From Turnera subulata (taxonomy: Eukaryota > Streptophyta > Magnoliopsida > Malpighiales > Passifloraceae), in NCBI GenBank assembly GCA_028386065.3, contig JAKUCV010004339.1, positions 38,575 through 102,574 on the forward strand: 64,000 nucleotides of DNA. The letters run 5' to 3'. Both the position numbers and the translations under genes were made by a program. Shown piece after piece: positions 47,901 through 59,520 of this stretch. Position 1 is the first letter of the stretch, and each line of letters begins with the position of its first letter. The notes beneath the pieces were generated by a model that saw only the letters and a program-made list of their open reading frames with translations, was not told where the DNA came from and ran no database searches.

Positions 47901-49615
47901 TCTTCACAGATCATAAGAGTCTCAAGTACATCATGACCCAGAAGGAACTTAACCTACGACAAAGACGTTGAGTTGAGTTGCTGAATGATTATGATTGTAC
48001 TATTGAGTATCACCCTGGAAAAGCTAATGTTGTAGCAGATGCCTTGAGCCGGAGACAACCAGAAGATGCCTCCACGACCTACTCGATATGCTCACTTATC
48101 GAGTTAAGGAAGATGGGAGTTGATCTGTTAGTGGACGAGACAGGAGCTTTGTTGACCCATATTGAAGTCAAGTCTAACCTGAGAGGCTGGATTGTGGAAC
48201 TGCAAGATGGAGATCCCGACTTGATCAAGCTGAAGGAAGCGGTCCGTAGTGGAAAAGAAGATAAGTTTCGCATAGCTGAGGATAGTGTATTGATGCTGGG
48301 GAAATGTCTATGTGTACCCAGTGTTGGTGACCTACGCAATCAGATCTTGGAGGAATGACATATGACGCCGTATGCTATGCATCTTGGAAGTACCAAGAAG
48401 TACCAGAATTTGAGGAGTCATTTTTGGTGGCCGCGTATGAAGAAAGATGTAGCCGAGTATGTGGCTAAGTGTATCACTTGTCAGCAAGTGAAAGCCGAGC
48501 ATCAGGTTCCAGCAGGAAAGATGAGATCTTTGACAGTGCCGAAGTGGAAGTGGGAGATGATCACCATGGATTTTGTGGTTGGATTACCGTTGACCCGGAG
48601 ACAGCATGATGCCATCTGGGTTATCGTTGATCGACTTACAAAATCAGCTCATTTTCTCCCCATCCGACAGACAGATACTCTGGATAAATTGGCAAAACAG
48701 TATGTTGCAGAGATTGTGAGACTACATAGGATTCCTAAGTCCATAGTCTCAGACAGAGATCCGAGATTCACATCACGGTTCTGGAAAAGTCTGCAAGCAA
48801 CTTTGGGAACGAAGCTGAGTTTCAGTACTGCATTCCATCCTCAGACTGACGGACGGTCAGAGAGGACTATTCAGATGCTGGATGACATGTTAAGGGCTTA
48901 TGCTCTTAATTTCAGTGGGAGTTGGGATCAGTATTTGTCTTTAGCGGAGTTCGCCTACAACAACAATTTTCATTCCAGCATCGGCATGCCACCGTTTGAA
49001 GCTCTTTACGGAAGGAAATGCTGAAGTCCAGTATGTTGGGATGAAGAAGGTCTCCGTTTGATTGTGGGACCAGATTTGGTCAAGCAGACAGTTGACAAGA
49101 TTCAGGTAGTTAAGCAGAGCATGAGAGCAGCACAGGACCGACAGAAGAGTTATGCTGATAAGCATCGTCGTGAGATGGAGTACCAAGTGGGAGAAAGAGT
49201 TTTCCTCCGAGTTGCACATTGGAAGGGTGTTATCAGAATCGGGAAAAGAGGGAAGCTGAGTCCCAGGTACATCGGACCATATGAGGTTGTGGAAAGGGTT
49301 GGACCCTTAGCGTACAGATTATCTTTACTAGAGGAGTTGTCCCGGATTCATGATGTGTTCCATGTTTCCATATTGAGGAGGTACGGATCCGATCCGAGTC
49401 ATGTGGTTACTACAGCAGATGTTGAGGTCGCAGATGATCTTACGTATACAGAATTGCCGGAGCAGATCCTTGCCCGAGAGGTCAGACAGTTGAGGAACCG
49501 AGTCATTCATATGGTAAAGGTTAAGTAGAGCAAGCACTCTGCGAACGAGTCCACGTGGGAAGTTGAGGAGCACATGCGCTCTCAGTATCCGCACCTGTTT
49601 ACAGCACCGGATTGA
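44981..49615 (+). pseudogene. gag-pol: Outer gypsy gag-pol (one frame, 13 stop codons, no frameshift)
   Basis: One frame of 1545 codons runs from the ATG at 44981 to TGA at 49613-49615. Stops lie at 45056, 45131, 45290, 45632, 45782, 46058, 46694, 47096, 47618, 47969, 48356, 49022 and 49526. Between them one reads a retrotransposon gag region (WWESTTRDLP), one zinc knuckle CYECNEVGHYRYAC, the protease LLGMDWL equivalent ILGMDWL with an upstream DPCATHSF (Pro in place of the usual Thr of the DTG triad), RT with FIDDI, RNase H with TDHKS, integrase with TMDFV and FHPQTDGRSER, and a chromodomain-like end ESTWEVEEHM. The frame lacks any indel, an unusual decay pattern. Confidence 0.93.
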
Positions 49616-49631
49616 ATTTCGGGGACGAAAT

Positions 49632-49650
49632 TCTTTTAAGGTGGGTAGGC
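49632..49650 (+). other. Polypurine tract region of the outer gypsy element
   Basis: A purine-rich run, AAGGTGGG, lies just before the 3' LTR start at 49651, the usual place for the plus-strand primer. It is interrupted by TAGGC, so it may have decayed. Confidence 0.5.
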
Positions 49651-52600
49651 TGTAACAGCACGGGTAATTTTTACGTTTTTACCGTCACCGTAAAATTTAT
49701 TTTACAGTTATTTACCATAAAAGTTAATCTTGGGTAATTAAACTACGGTAATTTGAGCTTAGGATTCCGAAACCGAGCCCTGTCCCACGCTCGGGATTTT
49801 TCTGAGGATTTTTCGGACCAAGTTGGAATTTTTCGGGTCCAGGAATCTTCAGGAAAGTCAGGTTTAACCCCGAGTTATCGGGCCAGAAATAAAGACAAGG
49901 GGGTACATTAGTTATTTTCTGGTCCGGACAGAACCCGCCTCACATGCTGCACAGTAAGAGGCAGCCGCCACCCACTGTGAAGCTTATGAGTGGACTGTGC
50001 CACCCGTGAAATGCCAGTGTTCTGCCGTGCACTTGTTTTCTTCCCAGAACACACACACACCATACCATCACCAGCACTCCCCTACAAGCTCTGCAACACA
50101 CTGCCAGCAACCAAAACTCCTCCTTCCTTCACAAAACCAAACCAGAAGAAAATAACCAAAATCACAAAAACCCAGCTCCAAAACTACGTAGTTTTGAGCC
50201 AACCCCATTTTCCCCTCCCTTTTCTTTTTTTTCCTTCCTCTTCTTCTCCAACCCGTGAACTGAGACCACCACCCGAGACACCACCTGCAACCGCCGCCAC
50301 CACACTCACCACCATCTCCCCTCTTCTCTCCTTCCTTCTCCTCACGACCGGCCGCTTTCCCCCGCTTTCCTCATCGCAGCAACACGGGGGCGAGCCACCA
50401 CCGACGCCCTCGCATCCTCTCGCAGCAACTCGACGACTGCTGCGAACTGTTGCCACCTCACCTGCATCGTCGCCGCCCTTGCCGCCTCGTCGCGCCTCCG
50501 TGTCGCCTCCTTCCCGACGCTACGCTGCCGCCACCTGCAACTCACCAAGGTGAGCATGGCGGGTTGGGATCTGTTTGGGTGGATCTGACCCGTTTGTGGT
50601 AACGACCCGGATGGAGGGTCGCGGGTCGGGTGACCCGGTTTCTTGCCCTGGGTCTTGGGCTAATTGGAATTTGGGTTGTTGGGGTGTGACGCTGTGCCGG
50701 ATCGTGGGCTGTATACTGGGCCGGATTCTAGGCCTGCACATGGGCTGCTCCTGGGCTCCTGTTTGGGGCCTAGGCTTGGCACTGTACATGGCCTGATCTG
50801 GCACTGTTTGGGCTTAGTCTGAATTTTTTTTAAAAAAAAAAAAGAGAAAAGAAAAAAAAAAGAGAAAGAAAATATAACCTGGAAAAATAATAATTCTGGG
50901 AAGGAAAATAATTTTGGGAAATAAGTATAATACTAGAATAACTTGGAAAATAAAAATAATTGGTAGAAATTATATTTTTGGGAAAAGTATATTATATGGT
51001 AAATAATAATTATTTTGGAGGAAAATAAATATGGAAAGGGTATTATCAAAAAAGTATTGTACCGGAATAGTATCTGGGTATAGGTATAAGTATAGTATTA
51101 CTTTTGACACTGGAAATAAATGGTGAATGATGACGATAATAGAGAAATAACCCGGGGAGGTAACCGAGACGAGTCGGTATTTATTTTTCGGTATACAGTA
51201 GTAGCATGACATTTGCATATCACTTATGTGTGCATATTATTTGTTTGATATAGGAGTTGATAACGAGCAGATACCTGAGGAACCGGACTTGGAGTCTGTT
51301 GGACAATTTCATAACTGATAATCGGCCAAGGTGAGGATGGATAACCTTGGATATGTGCCCGTAATACTGTGTTTGTTTTTGTTGTTTGATTGAACTGCTG
51401 AAATGATTATTGATTGTTATTTGATTGCTATGGAAATTGATGATGCTGTTGTTGGATTATGTTTGGACTTGTGGATATTGAGTTGAGAAAAATGCTGAAC
51501 TGTTAACTGTGATTAATTGGTGTTATGAGGCTGTTGATTGATTTTGTCTGTGGAATAAACTGAAATAATAGAAAGTTGGATAATTGAGGATAGAGTAATG
51601 AAACTGGACTGAATTTGAGATGTTGATATAATTGTCACGTAGAAAGTAGTGGTACGACTAGATGGTTAGAGGCTAGTTCTGTGGTGTCATGGCCAGTTTG
51701 GTTTGGTTGTTGGGGATGTTGATCCCGGATGATGTTGTTATTGGGATGTTGATCCCGGATTTGTTGATATTGGGATGTTGATCCCGGATTGGTTGTGATT
51801 GGGATGTTGATCCCGGATTGTGATTTGGCCTGGCTTCCGGAATTAGTTAATAACCAGGTACGACCCTAGCTTGTCCAGTGACGGGGCCCGGAAGATGAAA
51901 TTGGTAATAATAATAATAAGCATTCTTTTGGTCTTGGTTCAGTGTGTTATTGTAGATTTCTTGTGTTGTGTTTGTCTGTGTTTACTTCGAAAGTATTACG
52001 GTTGATTATATATCTCTGTTTATCCTTCGTCGGTGAGCACTTCGGACTCACCCCTCGCCTGCGGGGTTTCATCCCGTAGGTTTAGTTGCTTCGTAGTTCA
52101 GGTACGACGTACGATGGCTGCTGCTTTTTTCTCCACCTGGCTCCAGATCCATACCTCCGCTGCATGTGCATATAAGTCTTCCGCTGCTGTGTCATATATG
52201 TTGCTGTGTTGCTGCTTTCCTATATTGCTTATGATGTTGTTATACTGGATTGTGCTGCTTTATTGTGCTTTGAGTGTGGATTGAATAATGGTCCCCAAGT
52301 GTGGGTGACAGATAGGGATGGCAATGGGTCGGGGTCCCCGCGGGGGAAGGTTCCCCGCCCCCATCCCCGTTTCCGAAATGTTCCCCCATCCCTGTTCCCC
52401 GCGGGGAATCGGATCCCCACGGGGACCCCATTCCCCAATTTTATAAATAAAAAGAATGCACATTATATTTTTTAGAAAGTAATTAAAGTCAATCGATGAA
52501 TAAGTTCAACTATTTTGGCTTAAAATACATGATTCAAAGTATAATTCAAAGAAATTAAAAACGGTTTCTATGTCTCTGATGTTAATTACATATTAGAACA

Positions 52601-53275
52601 TTCAAATAAAATGTAATTGTTAGTCTTTAGCCAACATCAACAATTGCATCTCAAAATTTTTGCCCACTTTCCAATTACAACTTATTAATTTGTACAGACA
52701 CGAAAAACAAACAAATTTGTGTCAACTTGGGAAAAAATAGAAAGGACTTGCCACATAACATAAGCATAATTAGCATGAACAATAAATCACAAAAACCAAA
52801 ATCTTATCAATGGAATACTCTATTAAATTTACCGAGAAAGAAAGAAATAATGACATATATATTAATTTTAATATGTAAAGGGAAAAAGTGAATAAAAAAT
52901 CTATTTTAGTATTGACATATATATTAAGTGGATAATGACTGAAGGGTAATTCCGTCTTTTCACTTATTTCGAGTCCCCGCGGGTCGGGGGGAGCACTCCC
53001 CGCCCCCATTTCCAAATTCCCCACGGGGCTAAAACGTCCCCCGTCCCCGCGGGGGTAAAATTACCCCCATCCCCGTTCCCCATTCGGGGATTCCCCACGG
53101 GTTCCCCGTTAACAGACATCCATTGCCATCCCTAGTGACAGATGTTGCTTTGTACTTTTGCTGTATTTGGATTTATCGTGTAGTATTTTGACTGCGATGT
53201 ACTGTCTGTTCCATCAATAAGAATAGTTTCGGCACGTGTTTACTGTGTATGGTAAATACGGGCCGGGGCGCTTCA
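49651..53275 (+). repeat. 3' LTR of the outer gypsy element (carries a hAT insertion)
   Basis: It starts TGTAACAGCACGGG and ends GGGGCGCTTCA followed by AGGAT. Without the 822-bp insertion and its duplicated eight bases the LTR is about 2795 bp, matching the 5' LTR. Confidence 0.93.
52313..53134. mobile_element. Non-autonomous hAT-like DNA transposon (822 bp)
   Basis: Terminal inverted repeats start TAGGGATGGCAATGG and end CCATTGCCATCCCTA. The element is flanked by perfect 8-bp duplications GTGACAGA (52305-52312 and 53135-53142), the hAT signature, and the sister LTR at 44709 has the uninterrupted site. Subterminal regions are packed with G/C runs such as CCCCGCGGGG. The middle (52440-52960) is AT-rich. 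No transposase frame was found, so it needs one supplied from elsewhere. Confidence 0.93.
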
Positions 53276-53280
53276 AGGAT

Positions 53281-54590
53281 AGATTAAATTAGTAATGTAA
53301 AAAGGACAATTTAAATTAGGGATGTTATTGAAAATCTAGTTACAATCAATTGGAATCCAAAAAAAATTACAAAATTAAAAAGGAAGCAGGTTACAATCAA
53401 TTGGAATCGTCAAAAAAATTACAAAATTAAAAAAGAAGCAGAACAAAAATAATTAAAATTATGGCTAGATATTGAAAATATATTTCTTTACCTTTTTTGG
53501 GTGGATTAGCTTTTGTTGGAGAGGAGTGTCTCTAGACAGATTTATATTTGGAATGGGAGAATTTTAGTATTCCTTACCTTATATATAGTTGCTAGGAAAA
53601 GGTTATGGAATTAATGCAATTGATTTATTATATTTAATTTGTAGACTAAATTCCTCTACATGTGCAGAACGGTTTTGCTGGGTGTCAAAAACACATTAAT
53701 TTGGTTACCAGAGAGTTAGTGGGGGAATTTGCTATTAACCACACACATTAATTACATTAGTGGTATGATTATTAATACAACTTTATTGTTTTTTTCCCAA
53801 TTTCACCCTTTCTCAATTTTTTTTTAATCAATTTTGCCACATGTCAATTAGATGTTGCGCCAAATGTCACGTTCTCAGAGTCCGTATTGAAATTGTAGAG
53901 CTATGCTTTTATATATTATAATAGATGTTAAGCTGTATCAAGGCATAAACTGCTCGCTAAGTACCTTTTTGCATTCTCCCCTCTTCCTTGCTCAAGTTAG
54001 CAGCCATAGTTGTTCAACGCTTCGATTAAAACATATGAAAATGCTTTAAAGGTCCATATTGCTTCGTACGAAAGAGAATAACAAAAGTAGAATGAAATAC
54101 AAATACAACGTATCATTCATGCCTTATTGGATTTGTTTTTTCTTTTGCCAGAAACACAACATAACTATTATATATGAAGATAAAAAGTTACAAACCAGAA
54201 CCTGGGACTTAAACATACATACTTTAGACCCACTTTCAAGCTCAATAAATGCTTGGTTATAGCCAGGCCTTCAACAACAGGTAGGTAACACAACAATCCT
54301 ACTCGATTTCCACACAATCCGGAAATTATATTACAGAGCAAAGCAGAGTAAAAATCACACTAAATTTGCAACCATAACCATTGAACAAAGTAGTTCCCAA
54401 TACCAGAGATATTGCACCTGCACTATGTAGGCAGCATTTCCTTTATCAAAGACAAAGGAATCTGCCAAAGAACCTTTTGGACTGTGAGCGACTTATTGGA
54501 TGCCTTATTGGATTCTCCGGCGTGGAAAAGAATCTTTTGCATTGTGAGCGACCTCAGCCTCCAAGCACACCCATACACTTCAACATTGAA
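53281..54590. other. Non-coding AT-rich region, short tandem repeat, no gene seen
   Basis: It begins with the flank of the outer gypsy element. A 51-bp unit starting GTTACAATCAATTGGAATC is repeated twice (53339 and 53390). No convincing coding sequence or transposon ends were found. The short ORFs have no recognisable domain. Confidence 0.5.
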
Positions 54591-54596
54591 AAAACC

Positions 54597-55850
54597 ACTC
54601 CTAGGGGAGCATTAAGAAGTTACGATAGAATGTCGTGTTCTAAATTATTGTATTTATTAAACGAGAGATCTACCATATACAAGACAATATATTTTGGAAA
54701 CAGCTGATAAATATTTGACTCGTAATCTGACCAGTTAAAAACAATCGCTTGAATGCTTGAAAGACATAATCCATAGTATTTGCAACATACTAAAGAGAAA
54801 ACAAGAACATGAGGAAGGCAAAACTTCTGGTTACAACCATTACTTAACTAGAACAGGACCAAAATTAAACGGTAAAAGGTATAGCATTCCAGCATGTGAG
54901 AGCAAACATATCAAAAGTAGACAGAGTTTACAAAGTTAATTAGAAAAACAAACATCATCTGTATACGGTAAAAACCATTAAAATCCGTGAATCATTGGTG
55001 ATCACATGCATTGTTGGAAGAAGGAATAAACATAAAAAAAACATGAGAAGGTGTTGCTGGGGGCTTTTTTCCCATTATAACCAAGGAACTTGGTTATATA
55101 TTATAGATCCAGCAGCCTTACCATGAGAGAGTAAAACAGACATTAGCCATACTGATCTAAGTGTATAAGCACGCCTGACATGATTTCCTTCTACTTCAAG
55201 AGAATAACCTTATTCTTTATGTATTGTGCTACAAGGATAGATTCGGGTGAAACAACAACATAACAAAGGTAGATCTATAATTTGCAATACGCCTCCATAA
55301 AACATTCAAAAGCAAAGCATTGACTCAATTTTTGTTGCTCTTCATGACCATTTTCATACATTTTTCCTTTTTTTTTCCTCATCATCTTGAAAATGGATCT
55401 AGAGCTCCAGTTAAAAGATTTGCAGCTCATTAGTCCTGCTTATCATCACTGCCAATATTATTCTTGCTTCCTAATCTGTTACCTAGCTATCTTATTAGAA
55501 GCAGCCATTGTAGCCGAGAGTTCAACCAATCTTGCATAAGCCATTGTTTGGCAGTGCATGGTACACGACTCACAAGCTTATGGTCCAGAATCCTAAAGAC
55601 CAAAATATATCAACAATCTACAAAATCTATAGTGACAAATACCAAGTATTTAGCAAATAAAACTCAAAATTTCAAAGGAAGTCCGCTTACACTTAACAGA
55701 GACCTGAGCCAATTTAGCGGAAGGAAAACTCGCATAAGCTGCTTGCCCAACAGAAACAGTGGAGGCAGTAGATTCTGGTACATCGTCAGAATTTACTTTT
55801 TCAGGCACAATATCTACTAACCACCTAATTCCAGCAAACAATAATTAGAA
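54597..55850 (-). pseudogene. Exon-like duplicated segment, left copy, unknown gene
   Basis: Three blocks, at about 54597-54692, 54708-54830 and 55530-55770, match blocks in the same order at 56474-57050. On the minus strand the third block reads as exon-like coding sequence (TVSVGQAAYASFPSAKLAQ, ending near 55703), then a GT...TTTAG intron-like segment of about 110 bp, then a second exon-like piece that contains a stop soon after the junction in phase 0. I do not recognise the family. It looks like a degraded gene fragment. Confidence 0.5.
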
Positions 55851-56473
55851 ATAGGGAATCTAGGACATTGAATAGCCAGTAACTTGATAAGCTATAAAGT
55901 AAACAAAGCAATGAGAAGTGCAATTACTAGCAGATCTATTATCAAGATTATCCACCAACCTCCTTGTTGTGGGACGAGGATTAAAGATTGAAGTTCATGA
56001 TATATAGCTTCCAATTGTGCCATTGTGACTGGCAGTTTCTTATGGACCTGATGTAACAACAGTAATATTAAAATTATAGAACAACTGTATGTATGATCTC
56101 AGGGATCAGAAACAATTTGTCAGATTTCAGGGATCAGAAACAATTTGTCATGCTCAAAAGGATAAAACAATAAGGAGAGGTGCGTGGCGAGCTTGTGATT
56201 GTTGCATAACAGACTCGGGCTGGCCAGGGGCCAATTGTACATGGCCAATGGATCGACCAGCCCATCTCCCATCTGTTCTCGCCACAATTGGTAAATCCTT
56301 GGTCCTGACAATGAGTACATTTCATCAAAAGCCTAGACTCATTGAGCACAAATTCAAAAGGTTGTATACAAGGGGAACAGAAATTGTAAAGGAGAAGAAT
56401 TACCGAATGAGAATACATCCTTTTAGATCTCCTGCAAGCACATTCAAATAATTTAACCATCGAATAACCCACT
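55851..56473. other. Spacer between the duplicated segments
   Basis: No supported gene. A 27-28-bp phrase CAGGGATCAGAAACAATTTG is directly repeated near 56100 and 56126. A 120-residue minus-strand ORF here has no recognisable motif. Confidence 0.4.
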
Positions 56474-57060
56474 CTTAGGGGAGCATTAAGAAGTTCCAAT
56501 AGAATGCGGTCTTCTAAATTATTGTATGTTTAAAACAAGAGCTCTACCAAATACAAGACAATATATTTGCGAGGACAGTTCGTGGTCAAGCAACGCCTAC
56601 TGTATCGCCTTGAAGCAAATAAAGCTGAGGAATATTTGACTCGTAATCTGACCAATTAGAAACAATCGCTTAAATGCTTGAAAGATATAATACATAGTAT
56701 GCAACATACTGAAGAGAAAACAACAACATGAGGAAGGCAACGCCTGTTGTATCCCCATTCTCCTTCCTCGTCTATCAGCTCTCCTGTGCCGGTACCATTG
56801 AGTTCACAAAACTTGCATAAGCCATTGCCTGGCTGTGCATGGTACACCAGAGTCTGAAGCTTCTGGTCCAGAATCCTAAAGACCAGAAAATATCAACAAA
56901 CTACAATGTGTGTCTGTAGTTACAAAACATAGATTATTTAAGAGACAAAATCCAAAATTTCAAAGGAGGACGTCCGTGTTAACGGATACCTTAGCCGATT
57001 TATAAGCGGAAAGGAAGCTCGCATACGCTACCGTGCTCAACAGACACGATGCCGCAAGCC
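56474..57060 (-). pseudogene. Exon-like duplicated segment, right copy, unknown gene
   Basis: The counterpart of the left copy in the same orientation, with the same intron-like boundaries (AAG then GTATCC, and TTTAG then GATTCTGG). On the minus strand the upstream part is GC-rich and could be a first exon with a transit-peptide-like Ser/Arg/Ala composition. Phase conflicts and stops argue against a working gene. Function unknown. Confidence 0.45.
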
Positions 57061-57369
57061 GGCAACTGCCGCGACACGAGGGAGGACTGAGAGGCGCCGC
57101 TGCGGGGAGGGGATAACACCGCAATGCACGCCGGGACGGCAGGAGCGTAAAGGAGAGACCATCGACGAAGACGGAGCTGGTCGGGCGAGGCCGAGGGGAG
57201 AGATTGGTAAAAATCAGAAAATGATACGGAAGAAATAATTGGAGAATTAATTGGGAATGGAAATTACTAACTTAGGTATTTTAAGGCTCACGGGTGTGGA
57301 CTGGAGTGGAGAGTAGAAGAAAAGTAGCAGAAGTGTAAAAACCGATCCAAACATAAATAATACAAATTA
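57061..57369. other. Left flank of the right-hand copia element
   Basis: GC-rich sequence on the left changing to AT-rich sequence on the right. No gene recognised. The last five bases, AATTA, are the copia target duplication. Confidence 0.4.
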
Positions 57370-57586
57370 TGTTATAAATATCTTATTATGAGGGACTAAA
57401 AGTGAGTGAATGTCATTTTGAGGGACTAAAACGATACTTTGTCCCCTCTCTCATGTATTATATAATCAGAATAATAGAAAGAAAAGGCTGAACTGTGTGT
57501 GAAGGATGACGAGCTCTTCACCGGAAAATTCTTGCTGAATTCATCTCTTCCCCAAAACTTCTCCTTCTATCTCTTTATTTACAACA
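57370..57586 (+). repeat. 5' LTR of the right-hand copia element
   Basis: The 217-bp LTR starts TGTTATAAATATC and ends TTTACAACA. Directly after it CGTTATCAGCACGAG is the candidate primer-binding site. It does not match the TGGTAGCGGAGC site of the other elements. Confidence 0.9.
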
Positions 57587-58512
57587 CGTTATCAGCACGA
57601 GTTAGCTTCTACCCGGAGAAAAGAAAAACAGACCAGAAAAGGGTGAACAAAAAAAAAAAGAGGAAAAACTCCGGTCGGCCGTTTTAGACTCCGGCGACGG
57701 TTGCTGCGCCGCCGTGCACGTCACCGCCAGCACCGGCGTGTTCCCCGTGCCGGCGCGACTCTGACCCTGCTGTTGTTTTCCGTCGCTGCCGTTGGACGCT
57801 CCATCCACAGCCGATGACCCGACGGCCGGACCCGTTGACCCAAGAACAACCGTCGGGTCTGCAACCTTCTTTTTGCCATCTGCTGCCGTCCCACGTCGAA
57901 TAACCATAGCCGACGACGAGCTGCTCAGACCTCGCCGCCCTATGCAGAGTCCCTTCTAACGCCTGCCCGTCGCCGGCGACGACCTCGTGAACCCGTGACC
58001 ACCCTCGCAGCAGAGCCGTCGCCGCCCGTGGAAGCAAAAGGCTGGCCGCCCGAGCTTGCTGCCGCCGTCGACTCCATACCGTCGCCATTATTCCTGGGTA
58101 AGCCTTCGATTTTCTGTTTTTATCTATGGCATTTGGGATACAGAATGATTAAAGGAGGATCTTGAAGTTGGATTCTACCTAGGTTATCTTTTGGGTCAAG
58201 ATAATTAGGGGAGAAAAAGACACACTGTGCGTATGTCTTATGGTATGCCAGGGAATATAATTAGGTTATAAAATCATGTGCTTTCTTTTTGTGTAATCGA
58301 TGTGAATGGAGTGGGGATTGGGTTTCTTTTCTAGCACATCAGTCTTTTTGGTGTAATCTATGTAGCTTGGTGGTTCTTTTTATAAAAAAAAGGCTTAGGA
58401 AGGAATTTATTAATATAGGTTTCTATGTTAAAACTTGGAAAGTGTCGTGTAATAGCTAGCTAGTGTTTTAGATATAGTAAACTTATCTGACAAAAGATGA
58501 AAAAGATAACAA

Positions 58513-58620
58513 GGCGTGCCCATTGGGTTAGTGGATTAGCTTTTCATTCTCAAAAAAAAAAAAAAAAAAAAAAGAGAGAATGTCATAGGTTTTAGTGGAA
58601 GCTGGCGTGCCCATTGGGTT
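58513..58620. repeat. 17-bp direct repeats around a poly(A)-containing insert
   Basis: GGCGTGCCCATTGGGTT occurs at 58513-58529 and 58604-58620, enclosing 74 bp with a 23-base A-run. This could be a small retroposed insert with target duplication, or a simple duplication. Confidence 0.5.
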
Positions 58621-59229
58621 TTTGGAGCGAGAGAGAGAAGACGAGGCACATGAGTACAAGAGCTGCAGGCGTGCATCATCATCATCAAACCCACCAAAAT
58701 TCCCTCCCCATTTTTTCCTTTTTCCTTTTTCTATAACATAAAATTATTATGTTTTAAATCTGCGTGTGTTCCCATCTTCAGTCGGGTTTTCCCATTTATT
58801 TGCTGTGTCTTAAGGTTTTTATGGATTCTGGCTGTGAACAGTAATTTTTTTCGAATCCGGCAACTGTGAACAGTGTTGACCGCAATCCGGCGGCGATGAA
58901 CAGTAATTTTGGCCGGGACCCGGCAAAGCCCTGAATTGTTTTAACGCCTCGAAAATTTTCCCTTCAAGCCCCGAAGCGCTTGGTCGGAATTTTTTTTATT
59001 TGTTTGGCCGGAACCCGGTAAACCCGGAATGCTATCGTACTTATGTGTTTGGCCGAAAATTAAGCGCCTCGAGATTTTCCCGGCAAAACCCGGAAGTGTT
59101 TGGCCGGAATAATAACCGGGTATAAGTATAATATATTATATATATTATTGCTGAAAGATTTATCGAGTAAGCATATTTTACGTTTTTTTTTACGATTGGG
59201 CTAAGCCGCCTAATTCTTTACATTTTTTT

Positions 59230-59520
59230 ATTGGGCTCGTATAAGGCCCTTCGCTTTTATTTTGCTGAAATTTAATTTTTATTGGGTTCGTTATGGGCCC
59301 ATTGCATTTATTTTTCAGCAATTTAATTTTAATTGGGCTAATTAATAAAAAGGCCCATCGCATTTAATTTTCAGGCATTTAATTTTAATTGGGCTAATTA
59401 ATAAAAAGGTCCATCGCATTTAATTTTCAGGCATTTATTTTTAATTGGGCTATAAAAGGGCCCATTGTATTTAATTACCTTGCCTTTAATTTTATGCTTA
59501 ATATGGGCTCGTACTAGGCC
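59230..59520 (+). repeat. Minisatellite with AATTGGGCT and CGCATTTAATTTTCAGGCA
   Basis: Units of about 55-60 bp carry an ATTGGGCT phrase, then a GGCCCAT-type phrase, then ATTTAATTTTCAGGCATTTA. Two adjacent units (about 59330-59445) are almost identical, and neighbours are diverged. TGGGCT and GGCCCA form inverted pairs within each unit. Confidence 0.75.

Larger units (their letters stand above)
33482..53275 (+). mobile_element. Outer Ty3/gypsy chromovirus with two nested insertions
   Basis: TG...CA ended element with perfect AGGAT target duplications (33477-33481 and 53276-53280). It has LTRs of about 2.78 and 2.80 kb once insertions are removed, a primer-binding site, one gag-pol frame and a purine tract before the 3' LTR. 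The order protease-RT-RNase H-integrase followed by a chromodomain-like C terminus places it with the plant chromoviruses, probably the Tekay/Del group. The frame is dead by nonsense codons. Confidence 0.93.

Noticed and set aside
56134..56499. Minus-strand ORF of 121 codons
   Set aside because: No recognisable motif, and it straddles a duplication boundary.
57602..58088. Minus-strand GC-rich ORFs of 101 and 134 codons
   Set aside because: They lie antisense in the copia leader, are low-complexity, and no homologous domain is seen.
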